64,000 nucleotides of DNA, taken from Thermoplasmata archaeon (GTDB lineage: Archaea; Thermoplasmatota; Thermoplasmata; Methanomassiliicoccales; Methanomethylophilaceae). Under the pieces are notes generated by a model that saw nothing but the letters and a program-made list of their open reading frames with translations, did not search any database and was not told the DNA's origin. Every line of letters begins with the position of its first letter. Position 1 is the stretch's first letter. The position numbers and the translations under genes were made by a program. This document shows, piece after piece, positions 27,501 to 35,416 of the stretch. Location: the NCBI GenBank assembly GCA_015063165.1, contig SUSZ01000008.1:1-64000 (forward strand), read 5' to 3'.

Positions 27501-28656
27501 CGGGGCTGCCCTCGTACCCGTATATCTCGACCTCGTGCGAGGCGCCGTCCGTCACCCTGCACAAAAAGGTGCCTCCCACGTCCGGGCTGGGCGCGCCGAA
27601 CGGCTCGTACAGCTTCCCGTCGCCGGAGCCTGTGAACGTCCTCCCTCTGAGCGAGCCGGCGTCGGCAGACAGCTCTTCGGAGCCGCTGTAGAAGGACACC
27701 GTGAAGGCGTAGCTCCCGACATACTCTAGCTCGTCGGAGAACCTGGCGAACGTCAGCGCGTCGCAGCCACTGAAGGCGCCGCCCCCCACGGAGACCGCCG
27801 AGCGCAGGTCCACTGTCTGCAGGGAGCCGCAGTCTTGGAAGGCGTAGTTCCCCACGGACACGACCGTCCAGTCGGCCCCGCCGTAGCTCACGGACCCGGA
27901 CACCATGGCCGGGCGGCCCAAGAAGCCGACGACCTCGACCTCATTGGAGGCGGCGTCCTTTACTATGCACAGGATCTCGCCTCCCCCGTCCGGGCTGGCG
28001 ACGGCGAAACCCTCGTGGAGAACGCCGTAGCCGCTCCCCACGAACGTCCTCCCCCTGAGCGAGGCGGCGTCGACGGCCAGCTCTTCGGAGCCGCTGTAGA
28101 AGAACACCGAAAACGAATCGTACCCGACCGACTCCAGCTCGTCGGAGAACCTGGCGAACCTCAGCGCATCGCAGCCACTGAAGGCGCCGCCCCCCACGGT
28201 GGCCGCCGAGGGCAGGTCCGCGGTCGTGAGGGATCCGCAACTGTCGAAGGCGCCGAGCCCCACGGATGTCGCCGAGGGCAGGTACACGGTCGTGAGGGAT
28301 CCGCAGCCGTAGAAGGCCCATTCATCCACGGAGGTGACCTCGGGCAGGTCCGCGGTCGTGAGGGATCCGCAGCCGTAGCAGGCGCTGTCCCCCACGGATA
28401 CGACCGTCCAGTCGGCCCCGCCGTAGCCAACGGTGCCGCTCAGATGCTCGGGGCTGCCCTGGTACCCAATAATCGCGACCTGGTGCGAGCCCTCGTCCGC
28501 AACCTCGTACTGGATGCCGCCTACAGTGAACCACTCGCCCACGAAGGCGTCGGCGCCCTCCGCGACGGACACTGCAGCCAGGGTCGCGACCAGGGCCAGC
28601 GCGAGCGCGACGAGCGCCCGGGCGCCGCCCGGATGATTGAATGAATCGTCTTTCAT
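24571..28656 (-). CDS. BspA-like leucine-rich repeat surface protein (paralogue B)
   Basis: A 1361-residue secreted protein. Signal peptide LVALALALVATLAAVSVAEGADA. Residues ~45-550 hold three LRR_5 blocks, each opening with SGTVSYGGADWTVVSVG and containing up to five DLRSAATVGDRAF-type repeats. Residues ~550-700 contain an InlB B-type repeat (YEFAGWSPEPG...YTAVFD) and further beta repeats; ~880-1361 are again LRR_5. Residues ~550-1361 are almost identical to paralogue C at 35417, including DNA, which implies recent duplication or gene conversion. No C-terminal anchor. It follows the Cys-rich ORF in the same direction. Confidence 0.9.
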   Translation of the reverse strand: MKDDSFNHPGGARALVALALALVATLAAVSVAEGADAFVGEWFTVGGIQYEVADEGSHQVAIIGYQGSPEHLSGTVGYGGADWTVVSVGDSACYGCGSLTTADLPEVTSVDEWAFYGCGSLTTVYLPSATSVGLGAFDSCGSLTTADLPSAATVGGGAFSGCDALRFARFSDELESVGYDSFSVFFYSGSEELAVDAASLRGRTFVGSGYGVLHEGFAVASPDGGGEILCIVKDAASNEVEVVGFLGRPAMVSGSVSYGGADWTVVSVGNYAFQDCGSLQTVDLRSAVSVGGGAFSGCDALTFARFSDELEYVGSYAFTVSFYSGSEELSADAGSLRGRTFTGSGDGKLYEPFGAPSPDVGGTFLCRVTDGASHEVEIYGYEGSPEHLSGTVSYGGADWTVVTVGDNALGGCRSLTTADLRSAATVGDRAFEGCDSLTTADLRSAASVGDYAFYGCVSLTTADLRSAATVGDRAFYGCVSLTTADLRSAASVGDWAFNACGALTFARFSDELESVGDHAFSVHFYSGNERLYADAGSLKGRTFTGFGIGDLYESFEISWLDDAGALADTTFARKGETPSHDGLTKEPTDRFTYEFAGWSPEPGPAVKKTSYTAVFDAAARAYPVTVGVSPEGYGTVSLSEVADVPYGTALPEDMSSATIILGGTEVAAEPAEADAYVYSFVRWEASGLVDGATGTDTALTAVFDRTPASDEKISVEVVVAKASGSSTSMSFRVAPGTVAVVDGTSLALGGIRLTNLVPQDDGRYAYSFSGWTMDGVPLPDGDSSIFGGCLIASSIVATERSYEVAISVEGSGAVSKGSVVAPYRAPVYAEGRVLHVGDEAVEATPAAPGEDSMPVFLRWEVPSVQVTGPMTATAVFGERPLTFVVDSVVYRIVSDGEVSAVGFEGSPVSLSVPSSVENGGESYAPTSIADSAFAECRTVTSLSIGDLIATIGDGALDSPHLRSLEVSSGNAAYSSIAGVLYDKDAGVLLKFPASKQRLVIPSTVTEIAAGAFQNAGAALKADHDSGPISYFRYVSIPASVTRIGEDAFSGSTLEVLKFEDRDGVEPTQVGGGAFSGCSSLSYVVFPGFWLSAEPDSFSGCAFHWEDGSISEGYTVDMRSHKFTGRDSSSLEVYVPAAGGTFRAGDYSYRITASADAKEAVLIGFADGASRKDVTVLGEVRYLGFLWKVTSVGAKAFMGDAAITSVDSMVDVGFKAFAKCPSLEYVTVGEGTAIGGYAFAGCRALETVYGDGKFDIGESAFSGCSGLAHAFIDGARSIGEHAFYGCSLTDVDLSSAASIGYGAFTGNDLQRVAFSDGLSDVDSKAFYGYAFKDSYGGRLAVSASSLAGKAFEGSGKVLVQTV

Positions 28657-28804
28657 GGTGATGCCTCTACCTGCGAGCAGATAATACGCTCGCAGAGACG
28701 CGCCCGCTCCTCGCGGCTCCTGGGCCGTCCTGGCCCGGATGCGGCCGCCCTAGGCCTCCGGGGAGCCCCCTCCGCTACCCGGAAGAGCCTCGGAAGGGGT
28801 TGTT

Positions 28805-29368
28805 TTAACTCCTAAGAACTCCATGCGCTACCTCTTCCGTCCCCGGCAGGCGTACGGCCATGTGCATCGGGGAGCGCGGGTCCGTGGCCTCGAGCCCCCC
28901 CCCCTGCCCATGGCATCCGGGGATGCCGCCTCGCCCCCTCCTCGAAGGCGCCCTCCTGTCCCACACGTACCCGCCGAAGCATCCTCCGCACCGGTCCCTC
29001 CCCCAGCAGGGGTTGGACTCCCTCCAGTTGGAGCAGCCCCTCCGCAGGCATGACTTGCAGGTCCTCTCGTTCGGGTGCATCGACAGATTAGCTAGCGCGG
29101 GGACATCGCATCTAAGCTTCAGCCGTATCCCCAGCCTCTCGGCGCACTCGCATACCTGGGTGAACATCCCGTTCGGCGCGAGGATGCCGGGAATCCTCCC
29201 CATGGGGTCGATCCTCTTCGCCTCCTCCTCCGTCATCGTCCTGGAGAACGGCCTCAGCGCCTGCGTCCCGTACACGTTGTGCCCCCTCCGTGCGAACATC
29301 TCCTCGGGGAGCCTCCGCCGCACCCCGATCGCGGTCGGGAATCGGACGGTTCCCGACCGGTGCTCTCT
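28805..29368 (-). pseudogene. Cys-rich protein gene, 5' end cut by the IS element
   Basis: The frame is open right up to the IS630 boundary, so the original start has probably been removed; the first possible internal start is a GTG at 29323. It encodes VRRRLPEEMFARRGHNVYG, then TEEEAKRIDPMGRIPGI and NGMFTQVCECAERLG. A cysteine cluster follows (CKSCLRRGC..SNPCWGRDRCGGC) that could bind zinc or an iron-sulfur cluster. The C-terminal ~50 residues are low-complexity. Family not recognised. A partial copy lies at 24121-24480, also just upstream of a BspA-like gene. It may still be expressed from the IS. Confidence 0.6.
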
Positions 29369-29400
29369 TTACAGTTTATTACCTAATAATTTACAATAAC
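29368..29400. repeat. IS630 terminal inverted repeat, left
   Basis: Matches the reverse complement of 30451-30483 at 26 of 33 positions, with shared core TTACCTAA and end CAATAAC. The outer edge begins at a TA dinucleotide, the expected IS630 target duplication. Confidence 0.75.
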
Positions 29401-29897
29401 GCTTGATAAAAAATCGATCTCCAATGATCAGAGTACGTGAGCTTCGATGCCTCCTGGTTGAACCTCGATTCCAATTCGGAAATCAGGAATTCGCGGCTGA
29501 TGAAGAAGAGTTTCGACACTACGCGTTTGAGGCTCTTCCATATAAATTCGATTGGATTGAGGTCCGGGCTGTACGGCGGCAGGTACACCAGCCTTATATC
29601 GAGCTCGTCCGCGACATCCTTCACCATCCTCGCATGATGGGTCGGATTGTTGTCCAGGATCATGACGATCGGCCTGTCGCCGTTCGCAACGCGAACGGAC
29701 GACAGGAAAGCGGCCATGTCCTCCTTTTTAGAGCTCATGGGGGCCTCGATCACTGGATTCCCGTTCAGAGGATAGAACCCGAAGAGATTCGCGCGCAGCT
29801 TGTTCGTGTTCTTAACAGCCACAGGCTTCTTCGGGGACCAGAGGCGGACGGTGTTGGCGGCGGTCTGAGGGGAACTCTCGTCCTGGAACCCGATCAC
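29391..29897 (-). CDS. IS630 transposase, catalytic part (OrfB)
   Basis: A 168-residue frame with the DDE catalytic core: first Asp in IGFQDESS, second in MILDNNPTHHA, Glu in YSPDLNPIEFIWKSLK. The independent GTG at 29897 overlaps the OrfA stop, but the frame is open further upstream and continues from OrfA after a -1 shift: K-K then RLQDALDGLSGRDFVIGF. The fused protein is then a normal ~340-residue IS630 transposase. The first Asp is close to the junction, so fusion is probably needed for activity. Confidence 0.88.
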   Translation of the reverse strand: MIGFQDESSPQTAANTVRLWSPKKPVAVKNTNKLRANLFGFYPLNGNPVIEAPMSSKKEDMAAFLSSVRVANGDRPIVMILDNNPTHHARMVKDVADELDIRLVYLPPYSPDLNPIEFIWKSLKRVVSKLFFISREFLISELESRFNQEASKLTYSDHWRSIFYQALL

Positions 29898-30433
29898 GAA
29901 GTCCCTTCCGGAGAGTCCGTCCAGAGCATCCTGGAGTCTTTTTTTAAAACCGCCTCGGCGTCCTCCGGGCGGCGGTAGTCCTTGGGGTAGGGCTTCGCAT
30001 GCCGCAGGCCCATGCCCTTCAGTATGACATGGACCTGCTTCTCGCTATAGTCCACGCCGAACTGGTCTTTGATGTACAGCCTCACTGTCCTGGTGTCGCA
30101 CGGACATGCGGAGAGCATGTCCTTCAGCTGGGCCTTCTGGTCCTCCGTGAGCCTGGATCTCGGCCCGCCCTTGAAGTCGGGGACCATCCCTTCCATCCCC
30201 TTCTCGTTCCAAAGCTCCTGGACGTTGTATCCCGTCTTGGTCGTGAACCTGACGGCCGCGGACGCCTCCTCCACGGAATATCCGCCGTATCTCATGCGGA
30301 CGAAGGTCACCCTCTGGAGCAGTCTCTCCGACTTCTTCAGGCTCCTGATGCTCTCGGACAGGCGGCGTTCCTCTTTCTGAAGGGACTCCAGAGGGACGTG
30401 CCTCTCGATCTGCAGCTCAACCGGTCTTGCCAT
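29894..30433 (-). CDS. IS630 transposase, DNA-binding part (OrfA)
   Basis: A 179-residue N-terminal half containing two helix-turn-helix motifs (YSVEEASAAVRFTTKTGYNVQELW and RTVRLYIKDQFGVDYSEKQVHVIL) that bind the IS ends. Near the C-terminus the codons TTA-AAA-AAA-GAC form a seven-A slippery run (29939-29945 on the plus strand), where -1 frameshifting gives the OrfAB transposase; unshifted ribosomes stop at the TGA 29894-29896. This is the known expression mode of many IS630 members. Confidence 0.85.
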   Translation of the reverse strand: MARPVELQIERHVPLESLQKEERRLSESIRSLKKSERLLQRVTFVRMRYGGYSVEEASAAVRFTTKTGYNVQELWNEKGMEGMVPDFKGGPRSRLTEDQKAQLKDMLSACPCDTRTVRLYIKDQFGVDYSEKQVHVILKGMGLRHAKPYPKDYRRPEDAEAVLKKDSRMLWTDSPEGTS

Positions 30434-30450
30434 GAATGAGCATGACAGTA

Positions 30451-30483
30451 GTTATTGAAATATGTTAGGTAACTAACTATAAA
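30451..30483. repeat. IS630 terminal inverted repeat, right
   Basis: Partner of 29368-29400 (26 of 33 identical in inverted alignment); lies 18 bp upstream of the OrfA start. Confidence 0.75.
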
Positions 30484-30533
30484 ACTTGCAGCCGGTCGCC
30501 AGCAGGGGAAAGGTGGCCCGGAGGGCCGTTTGA

Positions 30534-32462
30534 TCAGGCGCTCACAGTGAACGCCTTGAGGTTGAAGTTGTCTGCCACGATCCCGTCCTCGCTCGGCATC
30601 TTCTTGGACGCTTCGGACCAGTCAGACCATGACCCGCCCTGGAAGATGTAGCTCTCGCCCTTGTTCAAGACCGAGACGCAGTAGTGGGTGTTCTCGTTCT
30701 CGATCGCCGCCTTCTTCGTGAGCCCGAAGTTCGGCCCGGTTATGTAGACCGTCTTGCCGCCCTCCAGCAGCGAGTTCTTCTCTTCCATGACGATGGAGAA
30801 CTTCTGCCCTGCCTTCAGCGCCACGGGGCTGTCGAGGATGATCGTGTGGTATCCTGCCGATTCCATCGTCTTGGACACGGTCGCGACCTTGGTGCCGTCC
30901 TCAGGGCTCTTGAACCCGTCGTCGAGCAGGTATACGGAGACGGACGCTTCGGAACCCGCAAAGCACGTCTTCACGGACAGCGCAGTGATCTTCTCGGAGC
31001 CTTCCGCCGAGAACACGTTGGCGACCTTGGACTCCTTTCCTGATGTGTAGCACAGCATCAGCATGCCCGGCATGTAGTCGTACATGTACGTCTCGAAGCC
31101 GTCCTCTGCGGAGATCTTGTCCGTGAACTCCAGGCTCTCGAACGCGCCGAGGCTCCTGTCGTAGTAGGACAGCCAGAAGTATCCGGTGTGCTTGCCGCTG
31201 TCGTCCACGATTCCGAATCCGGAGTAGTAGGTCTTCCCGTCGACCACGTATCCGTCGGTCTCGGAGCCCCAGCTGTTCTTCACGAGCCAGGCCCCGTCCC
31301 CCTCGGGCTTCGACAGGAAGTTGTCCTTGGAGTAGCCGTCGTCCCATCCGACGATCTGGATGATGTGGTTGGTGTTCTTGAGCTCGGGGTTGTATGCCGA
31401 AGCGGTCTCGGCGTTGTATATGTCGGAGCTGTGGTTGTATCCGGCGGCCACGCCCTTGCCCTCGTAGATTTCCTTCTTGACCATTTTGAGGGCGTACTCG
31501 CTGATCCCCTTGTACGCCTTGCCGTCCTTCACTATCATGGAAGGGAGCTCGTTTCCGTTCAGCAGGGTGTATCCCATGGTCAGGTCGCGGTTGTTGGAGC
31601 CGTCCTTCGAGGAGAGGGGGATGCTCCAGTCGTCCTGGCTGGAGTATTCGTTCTCCTTCTCGTAGACGGATGCGAAGTACGCGAGCTGCCCCTGGAAGAA
31701 GGCGTCGGCGGTGAGGTTGTCGGCGGTCGTTCCGTCGGGGAACGCGTATCCCATCTCGACCCACTTGTCGAACTGCGCGGCGTGGGTCCCTGCCGCTTTT
31801 ATGATGCCGTAATAGGAGTCAAACCCCATCCCGAGGGATTCCTCCTTGAACTTCTCGTTCAGGTATTCGAGGGCCTTGTCCTTGTATTCGGCCAGGGTGA
31901 AGAAGCCCAAGGCTGTGAGCCCGTTCTTTCCCATGTACGGGAAGTCGGACTCGCTCACGGGCCCTATGCCGCACGAGTAGAGGTACGAGAACATCATCGG
32001 CCCTCCGGGGGTGTTGTAGCATATGTTGACTTCCTCCCCGGTGTCTTCTGTGATGAAGATGCCCTCTCCCTTCTGGGACAGCTCATCCTCTGCCGTGACG
32101 GGGTGCTTGGCGAACCATGCCAAGTGCTTCTCGGAGAGGTCTATCCGATCGACGGGCTCGTATCCCATCTTCACCAGGCTGGTCTCTGCGGCCGAAGTCC
32201 CCGAGAAGGCCCAGCAGGTACCCCAAGGGGCCTGGTTCTTCACCGACGTCACGATCCCCTGGGAGCGCTGGTCGAAGGACGCCGGGAGGTCGGTCGAGAT
32301 GGCGCTCGCGGGGAGGTTGACGTTCTTGTCCGAGAGGACGACCAGCTCGTAATCCATCTTGTCGGAGCTTTTGTCGCCGTTGTTGCTGAGCACAAAGGCG
32401 GCGGCTACGGCGGCCACCAGCAGAATGGCGACCGCGATGACAGCAGCTATCTTGGCGTTCAT
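30534..32462 (-). CDS. Membrane-anchored papain-like (C1A) cysteine protease
   Basis: A 642-residue extracytoplasmic protease. An N-terminal signal-anchor (IAAVIAVAILLVAAVAAAFVL) is followed by the mature enzyme, which opens with PASFDQRSQGIVTSVKNQ, the usual C1A start. Catalytic groups: Gln/Cys in NQAPWGTCWAFS (Cys ~83), His in NTNHIIQIVGWDD (~365) and Asn in LVKNSWG (~395). A long insertion separates Cys and His. The C-terminal ~220 residues form a beta-rich lectin-like domain seen in archaeal and clostridial C1 proteases. It is probably anchored outside the cell and degrades peptides or host/microbial surface proteins. It stands alone, downstream of the IS. Confidence 0.92.
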   Translation of the reverse strand: MNAKIAAVIAVAILLVAAVAAAFVLSNNGDKSSDKMDYELVVLSDKNVNLPASAISTDLPASFDQRSQGIVTSVKNQAPWGTCWAFSGTSAAETSLVKMGYEPVDRIDLSEKHLAWFAKHPVTAEDELSQKGEGIFITEDTGEEVNICYNTPGGPMMFSYLYSCGIGPVSESDFPYMGKNGLTALGFFTLAEYKDKALEYLNEKFKEESLGMGFDSYYGIIKAAGTHAAQFDKWVEMGYAFPDGTTADNLTADAFFQGQLAYFASVYEKENEYSSQDDWSIPLSSKDGSNNRDLTMGYTLLNGNELPSMIVKDGKAYKGISEYALKMVKKEIYEGKGVAAGYNHSSDIYNAETASAYNPELKNTNHIIQIVGWDDGYSKDNFLSKPEGDGAWLVKNSWGSETDGYVVDGKTYYSGFGIVDDSGKHTGYFWLSYYDRSLGAFESLEFTDKISAEDGFETYMYDYMPGMLMLCYTSGKESKVANVFSAEGSEKITALSVKTCFAGSEASVSVYLLDDGFKSPEDGTKVATVSKTMESAGYHTIILDSPVALKAGQKFSIVMEEKNSLLEGGKTVYITGPNFGLTKKAAIENENTHYCVSVLNKGESYIFQGGSWSDWSEASKKMPSEDGIVADNFNLKAFTVSA

Positions 32463-32541
32463 GAAAATGAAGCGCCATGCAGGATATTTAATATCATATT
32501 ATGGATATTTAATGAATGTGGATGTATGGCCAGAATCATCT

Positions 32542-33330
32542 CTAACGCTCTGGCCAGCCTTTCGCCAGGGATCGCCCGGAGCGCCTCTCGGACGCGGCCA
32601 GGGCCTTCTCCCACTTCTCCATGGTCAAAAAGGACGAGCCGGCGTTGGACTCCATGCGCCTCCACATCACGTAGGGGGCCGCGAAAGACATCTCCCAGGG
32701 CTCGACGAACCTCCTGGCGTACAGGTCGGTCATCCCGAGTACGGCGTGAGGCTCGTCGGACTCCCCCTCCCCCTTGGGTATGACGTATATCTCCTGGCAG
32801 GCGTGGGCGTGCAGAATCTTGACGGCCGATCCCGGCGTCCTCTTGTCGTATCCCGCCAGGACGATCAGCGCCGAGATGCGGGTGGAGTCCGCGAGAAGCG
32901 CGACAACCTCGATCGGGGCGCCCTTGGACTCGGCGACCGACAGCGGCTCGAACACGATGGCGTCCCCCAGGTCGGGGAAGTCCCTGATCTCTGACATCTG
33001 GGCGAGGGCGGCCTCGCTGTCGGCGTACTCCCTCTGCCCGCCGCTTCCTGCGTGGCGCATGTCCTTGCGGACCTCCTCCGGGACGACCGAGCAGGACCAC
33101 ACCGTGCGCTGCCTGCTGGGAATGGGCCCGAAGCCGAGGCCGCTGACGCCTCCGTGGCAGAAGACGTGCTCCCTGTCGGCGGCGCAGGTCTCGCCCTTCC
33201 TGAAGGCCATCAGGAACAGCGGGGGTATGCTGCAGTGGCCGCTGGGCACGCGCGCCCCCTCGGGCATGCTCTTCGTTCTGTATATAGCTACAGGCTCGTG
33301 CTCCATCCTCAGAAGGTCCGCTATCGTCAT
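32542..33330 (-). CDS. DUF169 family protein
   Basis: A 262-residue protein of the DUF169 type, common in methanogens and anaerobes. Landmarks: an N-terminal L-x-x-E-x-x-P-V-A-I-Y segment (LLRMEHEPVAIYRTKSMPEG), a G-H-C-S motif, DREHVFCHGG-x-x-x-L-G-FG and a late region beginning AVLGMTDLYARRF. Conserved Cys/His residues suggest metal or cofactor binding; the function of the family is not established. It ends with TAG followed one codon later by TGA, the only amber stop I found in the window; readthrough would add only two residues. Confidence 0.75.
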   Translation of the reverse strand: MTIADLLRMEHEPVAIYRTKSMPEGARVPSGHCSIPPLFLMAFRKGETCAADREHVFCHGGVSGLGFGPIPSRQRTVWSCSVVPEEVRKDMRHAGSGGQREYADSEAALAQMSEIRDFPDLGDAIVFEPLSVAESKGAPIEVVALLADSTRISALIVLAGYDKRTPGSAVKILHAHACQEIYVIPKGEGESDEPHAVLGMTDLYARRFVEPWEMSFAAPYVMWRRMESNAGSSFLTMEKWEKALAASERRSGRSLAKGWPER

Positions 33331-33839
33331 GTCTCTCGCCTCTGTAGGAACTCGTTTATGACCTGGATATGGCTTCCAGCATGTCCTTGAAGGTGGTCTT
33401 CTCCGGCACCATAGGTTGTTAAGTTGTTAGGCAACCGGTTCGCCCGGCTATTAGGTTGTTAGGTTGTTCAGCCAGAGCATCGCTTCTATGCCTTACTTCC
33501 TCTCAGGAACCGACATCGACCCCATAACAAGTCGACACCCGCCGGATAGCTGGCACGAACGACATCCGACTCATCTGGATCATGACATCGACCGTCGAGG
33601 ACACATCGTATACATCTATGACGCTGGGGCAATCAGCGGCCAGATGGGACGTGGAATGCCGCACGGTTCTCCCGAGAGACCGGAGGCCGGACTGCCAGGC
33701 GGAGGTGAAGGGCACACCCCTCTCCGGGAGCAGCCTCGTAGCGTCCGCATACGGCTGTGCGAGGGCCTCGAGCCGAGAGACCACGTCGCATGGGCACGAC
33801 CCCTGTCCGAGGGAGCCCAGCGATGTGTGGCCGCAGCGT
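33331..33839. other. Gap with a PNNLT-type repeat fragment
   Basis: At 33411-33475 the minus strand carries AACAACCTAACAACCTAA, the hallmark of the island repeat family, in opposite orientation to the other copies. The remaining ~350 bases contain short frames without recognisable content. Confidence 0.4.
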
Positions 33840-34736
33840 TCATCCTGTCGCGCCCCTGTCGGCCTTCAGGCGGGCCACCCAGTTCTTCGACGTGCGGTCG
33901 GTGACCCCGAACGCCGCCCCGATCTGCTTGTGGGTGAAGCCCGACGAGTACATCCTCCATACGACCTCGTCGCGGTACGCCAGCACCGTCGCCTCCGTGT
34001 CGGAGCCTTCGACGGCTCTTCCCTTCCCCCCGACCGTGCTGGCTGTAGCCTGGACGGCGTCCGGCCCAGTCTCTTCGTGGCGAAGCTGCCCGCTGGGCGG
34101 ACCGGAGAGGAGCGGATCCATCGACCATTCCCCCGGGGCGAGGGCCCCCGGAGGCTTCGCCCAGGACGCGTCGGGGATCGCGAGCAGGCGTTCGCGTCCG
34201 CTGGACTCCTCGCGGAGACGCGCCGTCGGGCCAGGGCCCACGGCCTCATGGTCCTTTCCCGTCCTTCCCCTGTCCAGACGCATGGTGTGGGTGAAGGCCC
34301 CCTCGAAACCCTCGGGAACCACGAGCCAGAGCGTGGCGCCAAACCTGCGCAAGAACTCGACGATCTCCTCGGTTATCTCCAGCCCCCGGACACTCTCCGG
34401 CGCGTCCAGGAGGATGACGATAAGGCTGTCGACTACATCGCGGTCCGCCAGTATCTCGGCGGCGTCATGGAAGGCATCGACGACGGTCGGCGCCACTATG
34501 ACGCCTGGCAGGGCCCAATCATCCCTCCTGCCGCCCTTCCCCATGCGGACGAACCTGACGTTCGTCACGACCTTGGCGCCAACCATGGGCCCCCCGATGC
34601 GCCCCTCCACCATGGCCTGGCAGAACGACACGGCACAGAGTAGCGCGTCCTCGCGCCGGCCGACCGACGCCACCACCGCCCCTGGCTCCATGATGTCCTC
34701 TATGCGTATACTGGTTGGATCCTCTTCCGCAGCCAT
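33840..34736 (-). CDS. Unknown protein with a C-terminal helix-turn-helix
   Basis: About 298 residues from the ATG at 34736, which follows GAGGATAAT. The N-terminal ~150 residues look like an alpha/beta domain (AVVASVGRREDALLCAVSF; DSLIVILLDAPESVRG; FGATLWLVVPEGFEGAF). A low-complexity linker follows, then a homeodomain-like HTH: EVVWRMYSSGFTHKQIGAAF followed by GVTDRTSKNWVARL. The HTH resembles that of transposases or recombinases, so it could be a regulator or a relic of a mobile element. The promoter region carries GTTATTA/TAATAGT half-sites. No family recognised. Confidence 0.6.
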   Translation of the reverse strand: MAAEEDPTSIRIEDIMEPGAVVASVGRREDALLCAVSFCQAMVEGRIGGPMVGAKVVTNVRFVRMGKGGRRDDWALPGVIVAPTVVDAFHDAAEILADRDVVDSLIVILLDAPESVRGLEITEEIVEFLRRFGATLWLVVPEGFEGAFTHTMRLDRGRTGKDHEAVGPGPTARLREESSGRERLLAIPDASWAKPPGALAPGEWSMDPLLSGPPSGQLRHEETGPDAVQATASTVGGKGRAVEGSDTEATVLAYRDEVVWRMYSSGFTHKQIGAAFGVTDRTSKNWVARLKADRGATG

Positions 34737-34836
34737 ATTATCCTCTAAAGGTAATGTTATTACAATTAGATAATAGTTGGGAGTGGCTTCCCCTGCCCTG
34801 AAGACGCTCCCCGATGCTGGATTACACGAAAACACC

Positions 34837-35144
34837 CCCGCTGGGATGAAATCGGTGTCACGGATGCGGGCGCTTCACCATCTTCTCGAGTCTGGGTTGC
34901 CAGAGTTAGTGAAGGAAATTGTAGATCATGATCCCGAATAGGGCGCGCGCATGGCGATGCCTTCCCCCTCGACCTGATGATGGCGGGCTCCGGGCCGTGT
35001 GATAATTTCCGCACAGCCAGCATCGTTCACACACCCACACCCATGCACCTCGCGCAGCGCGTATATATCTATCTTAGTTGGCCTAGAATCGGGATTCTCC
35101 CCGGCTAGGCGTGTGAGGTGAACCGGGCGACCGAGCTCGTCCCA
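34837..35144. other. Intergenic gap, nothing recognised
   Basis: About 310 bases between the HTH gene and repeat copy B. One TATA-like stretch (GCGTATATATCTATC near 35060) is present without a convincing gene on either side. No RNA gene recognised. Confidence 0.35.
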
Positions 35145-35320
35145 GACCCTTGGATCGCCTCGGCAGGATCGTAGAGGACGTGAGCATCACGAGAACTTTT
35201 GACGGGGGTGGAAGGCCGACCGAGGAACATCTGCCCATGCCCCAACAGCCTAACAACCTAACAGGAAACAAGGATTCGCAGGGAGGGACGTCGGAGTCGC
35301 CGCATCCCGATGGAGGAGCG
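35145..35320 (+). repeat. Island repeat, copy B
   Basis: Nearly the same sequence as the first ~175 bp of copy C (41941 onward), starting at GACCCTTGGATCGCCTCGGC and ending at GATGGAGGAGCG. The plus-strand frame reads PLDRLGRIVEDVSITRTF, then MPQQPNNLTGNKDSQGG. It is located just past the 3' end of surface-protein gene C. Confidence 0.88.
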
Positions 35321-35416
35321 AAATAGGCCGGAAGCGACGCGCCACAAAGAAGGGCGGGACGGCGGAGGGCCCGCCGTCGTGGTTTGCCCGCCGGGGCCTC
35401 CCCCGGCGGGATGGTC

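Larger units (their letters stand above)
29370..30481 (-). mobile_element. IS630-family insertion sequence
   Basis: About 1.1 kb, flanked by TA and imperfect 33-bp inverted repeats. It carries two overlapping frames that together form one DDE transposase, joined through an A7 slippery stretch. It looks intact. It is inserted next to or within the 5' part of the Cys-rich gene and upstream of the surface-protein gene B. No second copy is seen in the window. Confidence 0.88.

Noticed and set aside
32542-32544. Pyrrolysine at the TAG ending the DUF169 gene
   Set aside because: Readthrough would add only one residue after the UAG before TGA, and the family normally ends here; it is more likely a plain stop.
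33503-33784. 93-residue minus-strand frame
   Set aside because: No recognisable motif, weak start context and overlapping frames of similar quality; not called.
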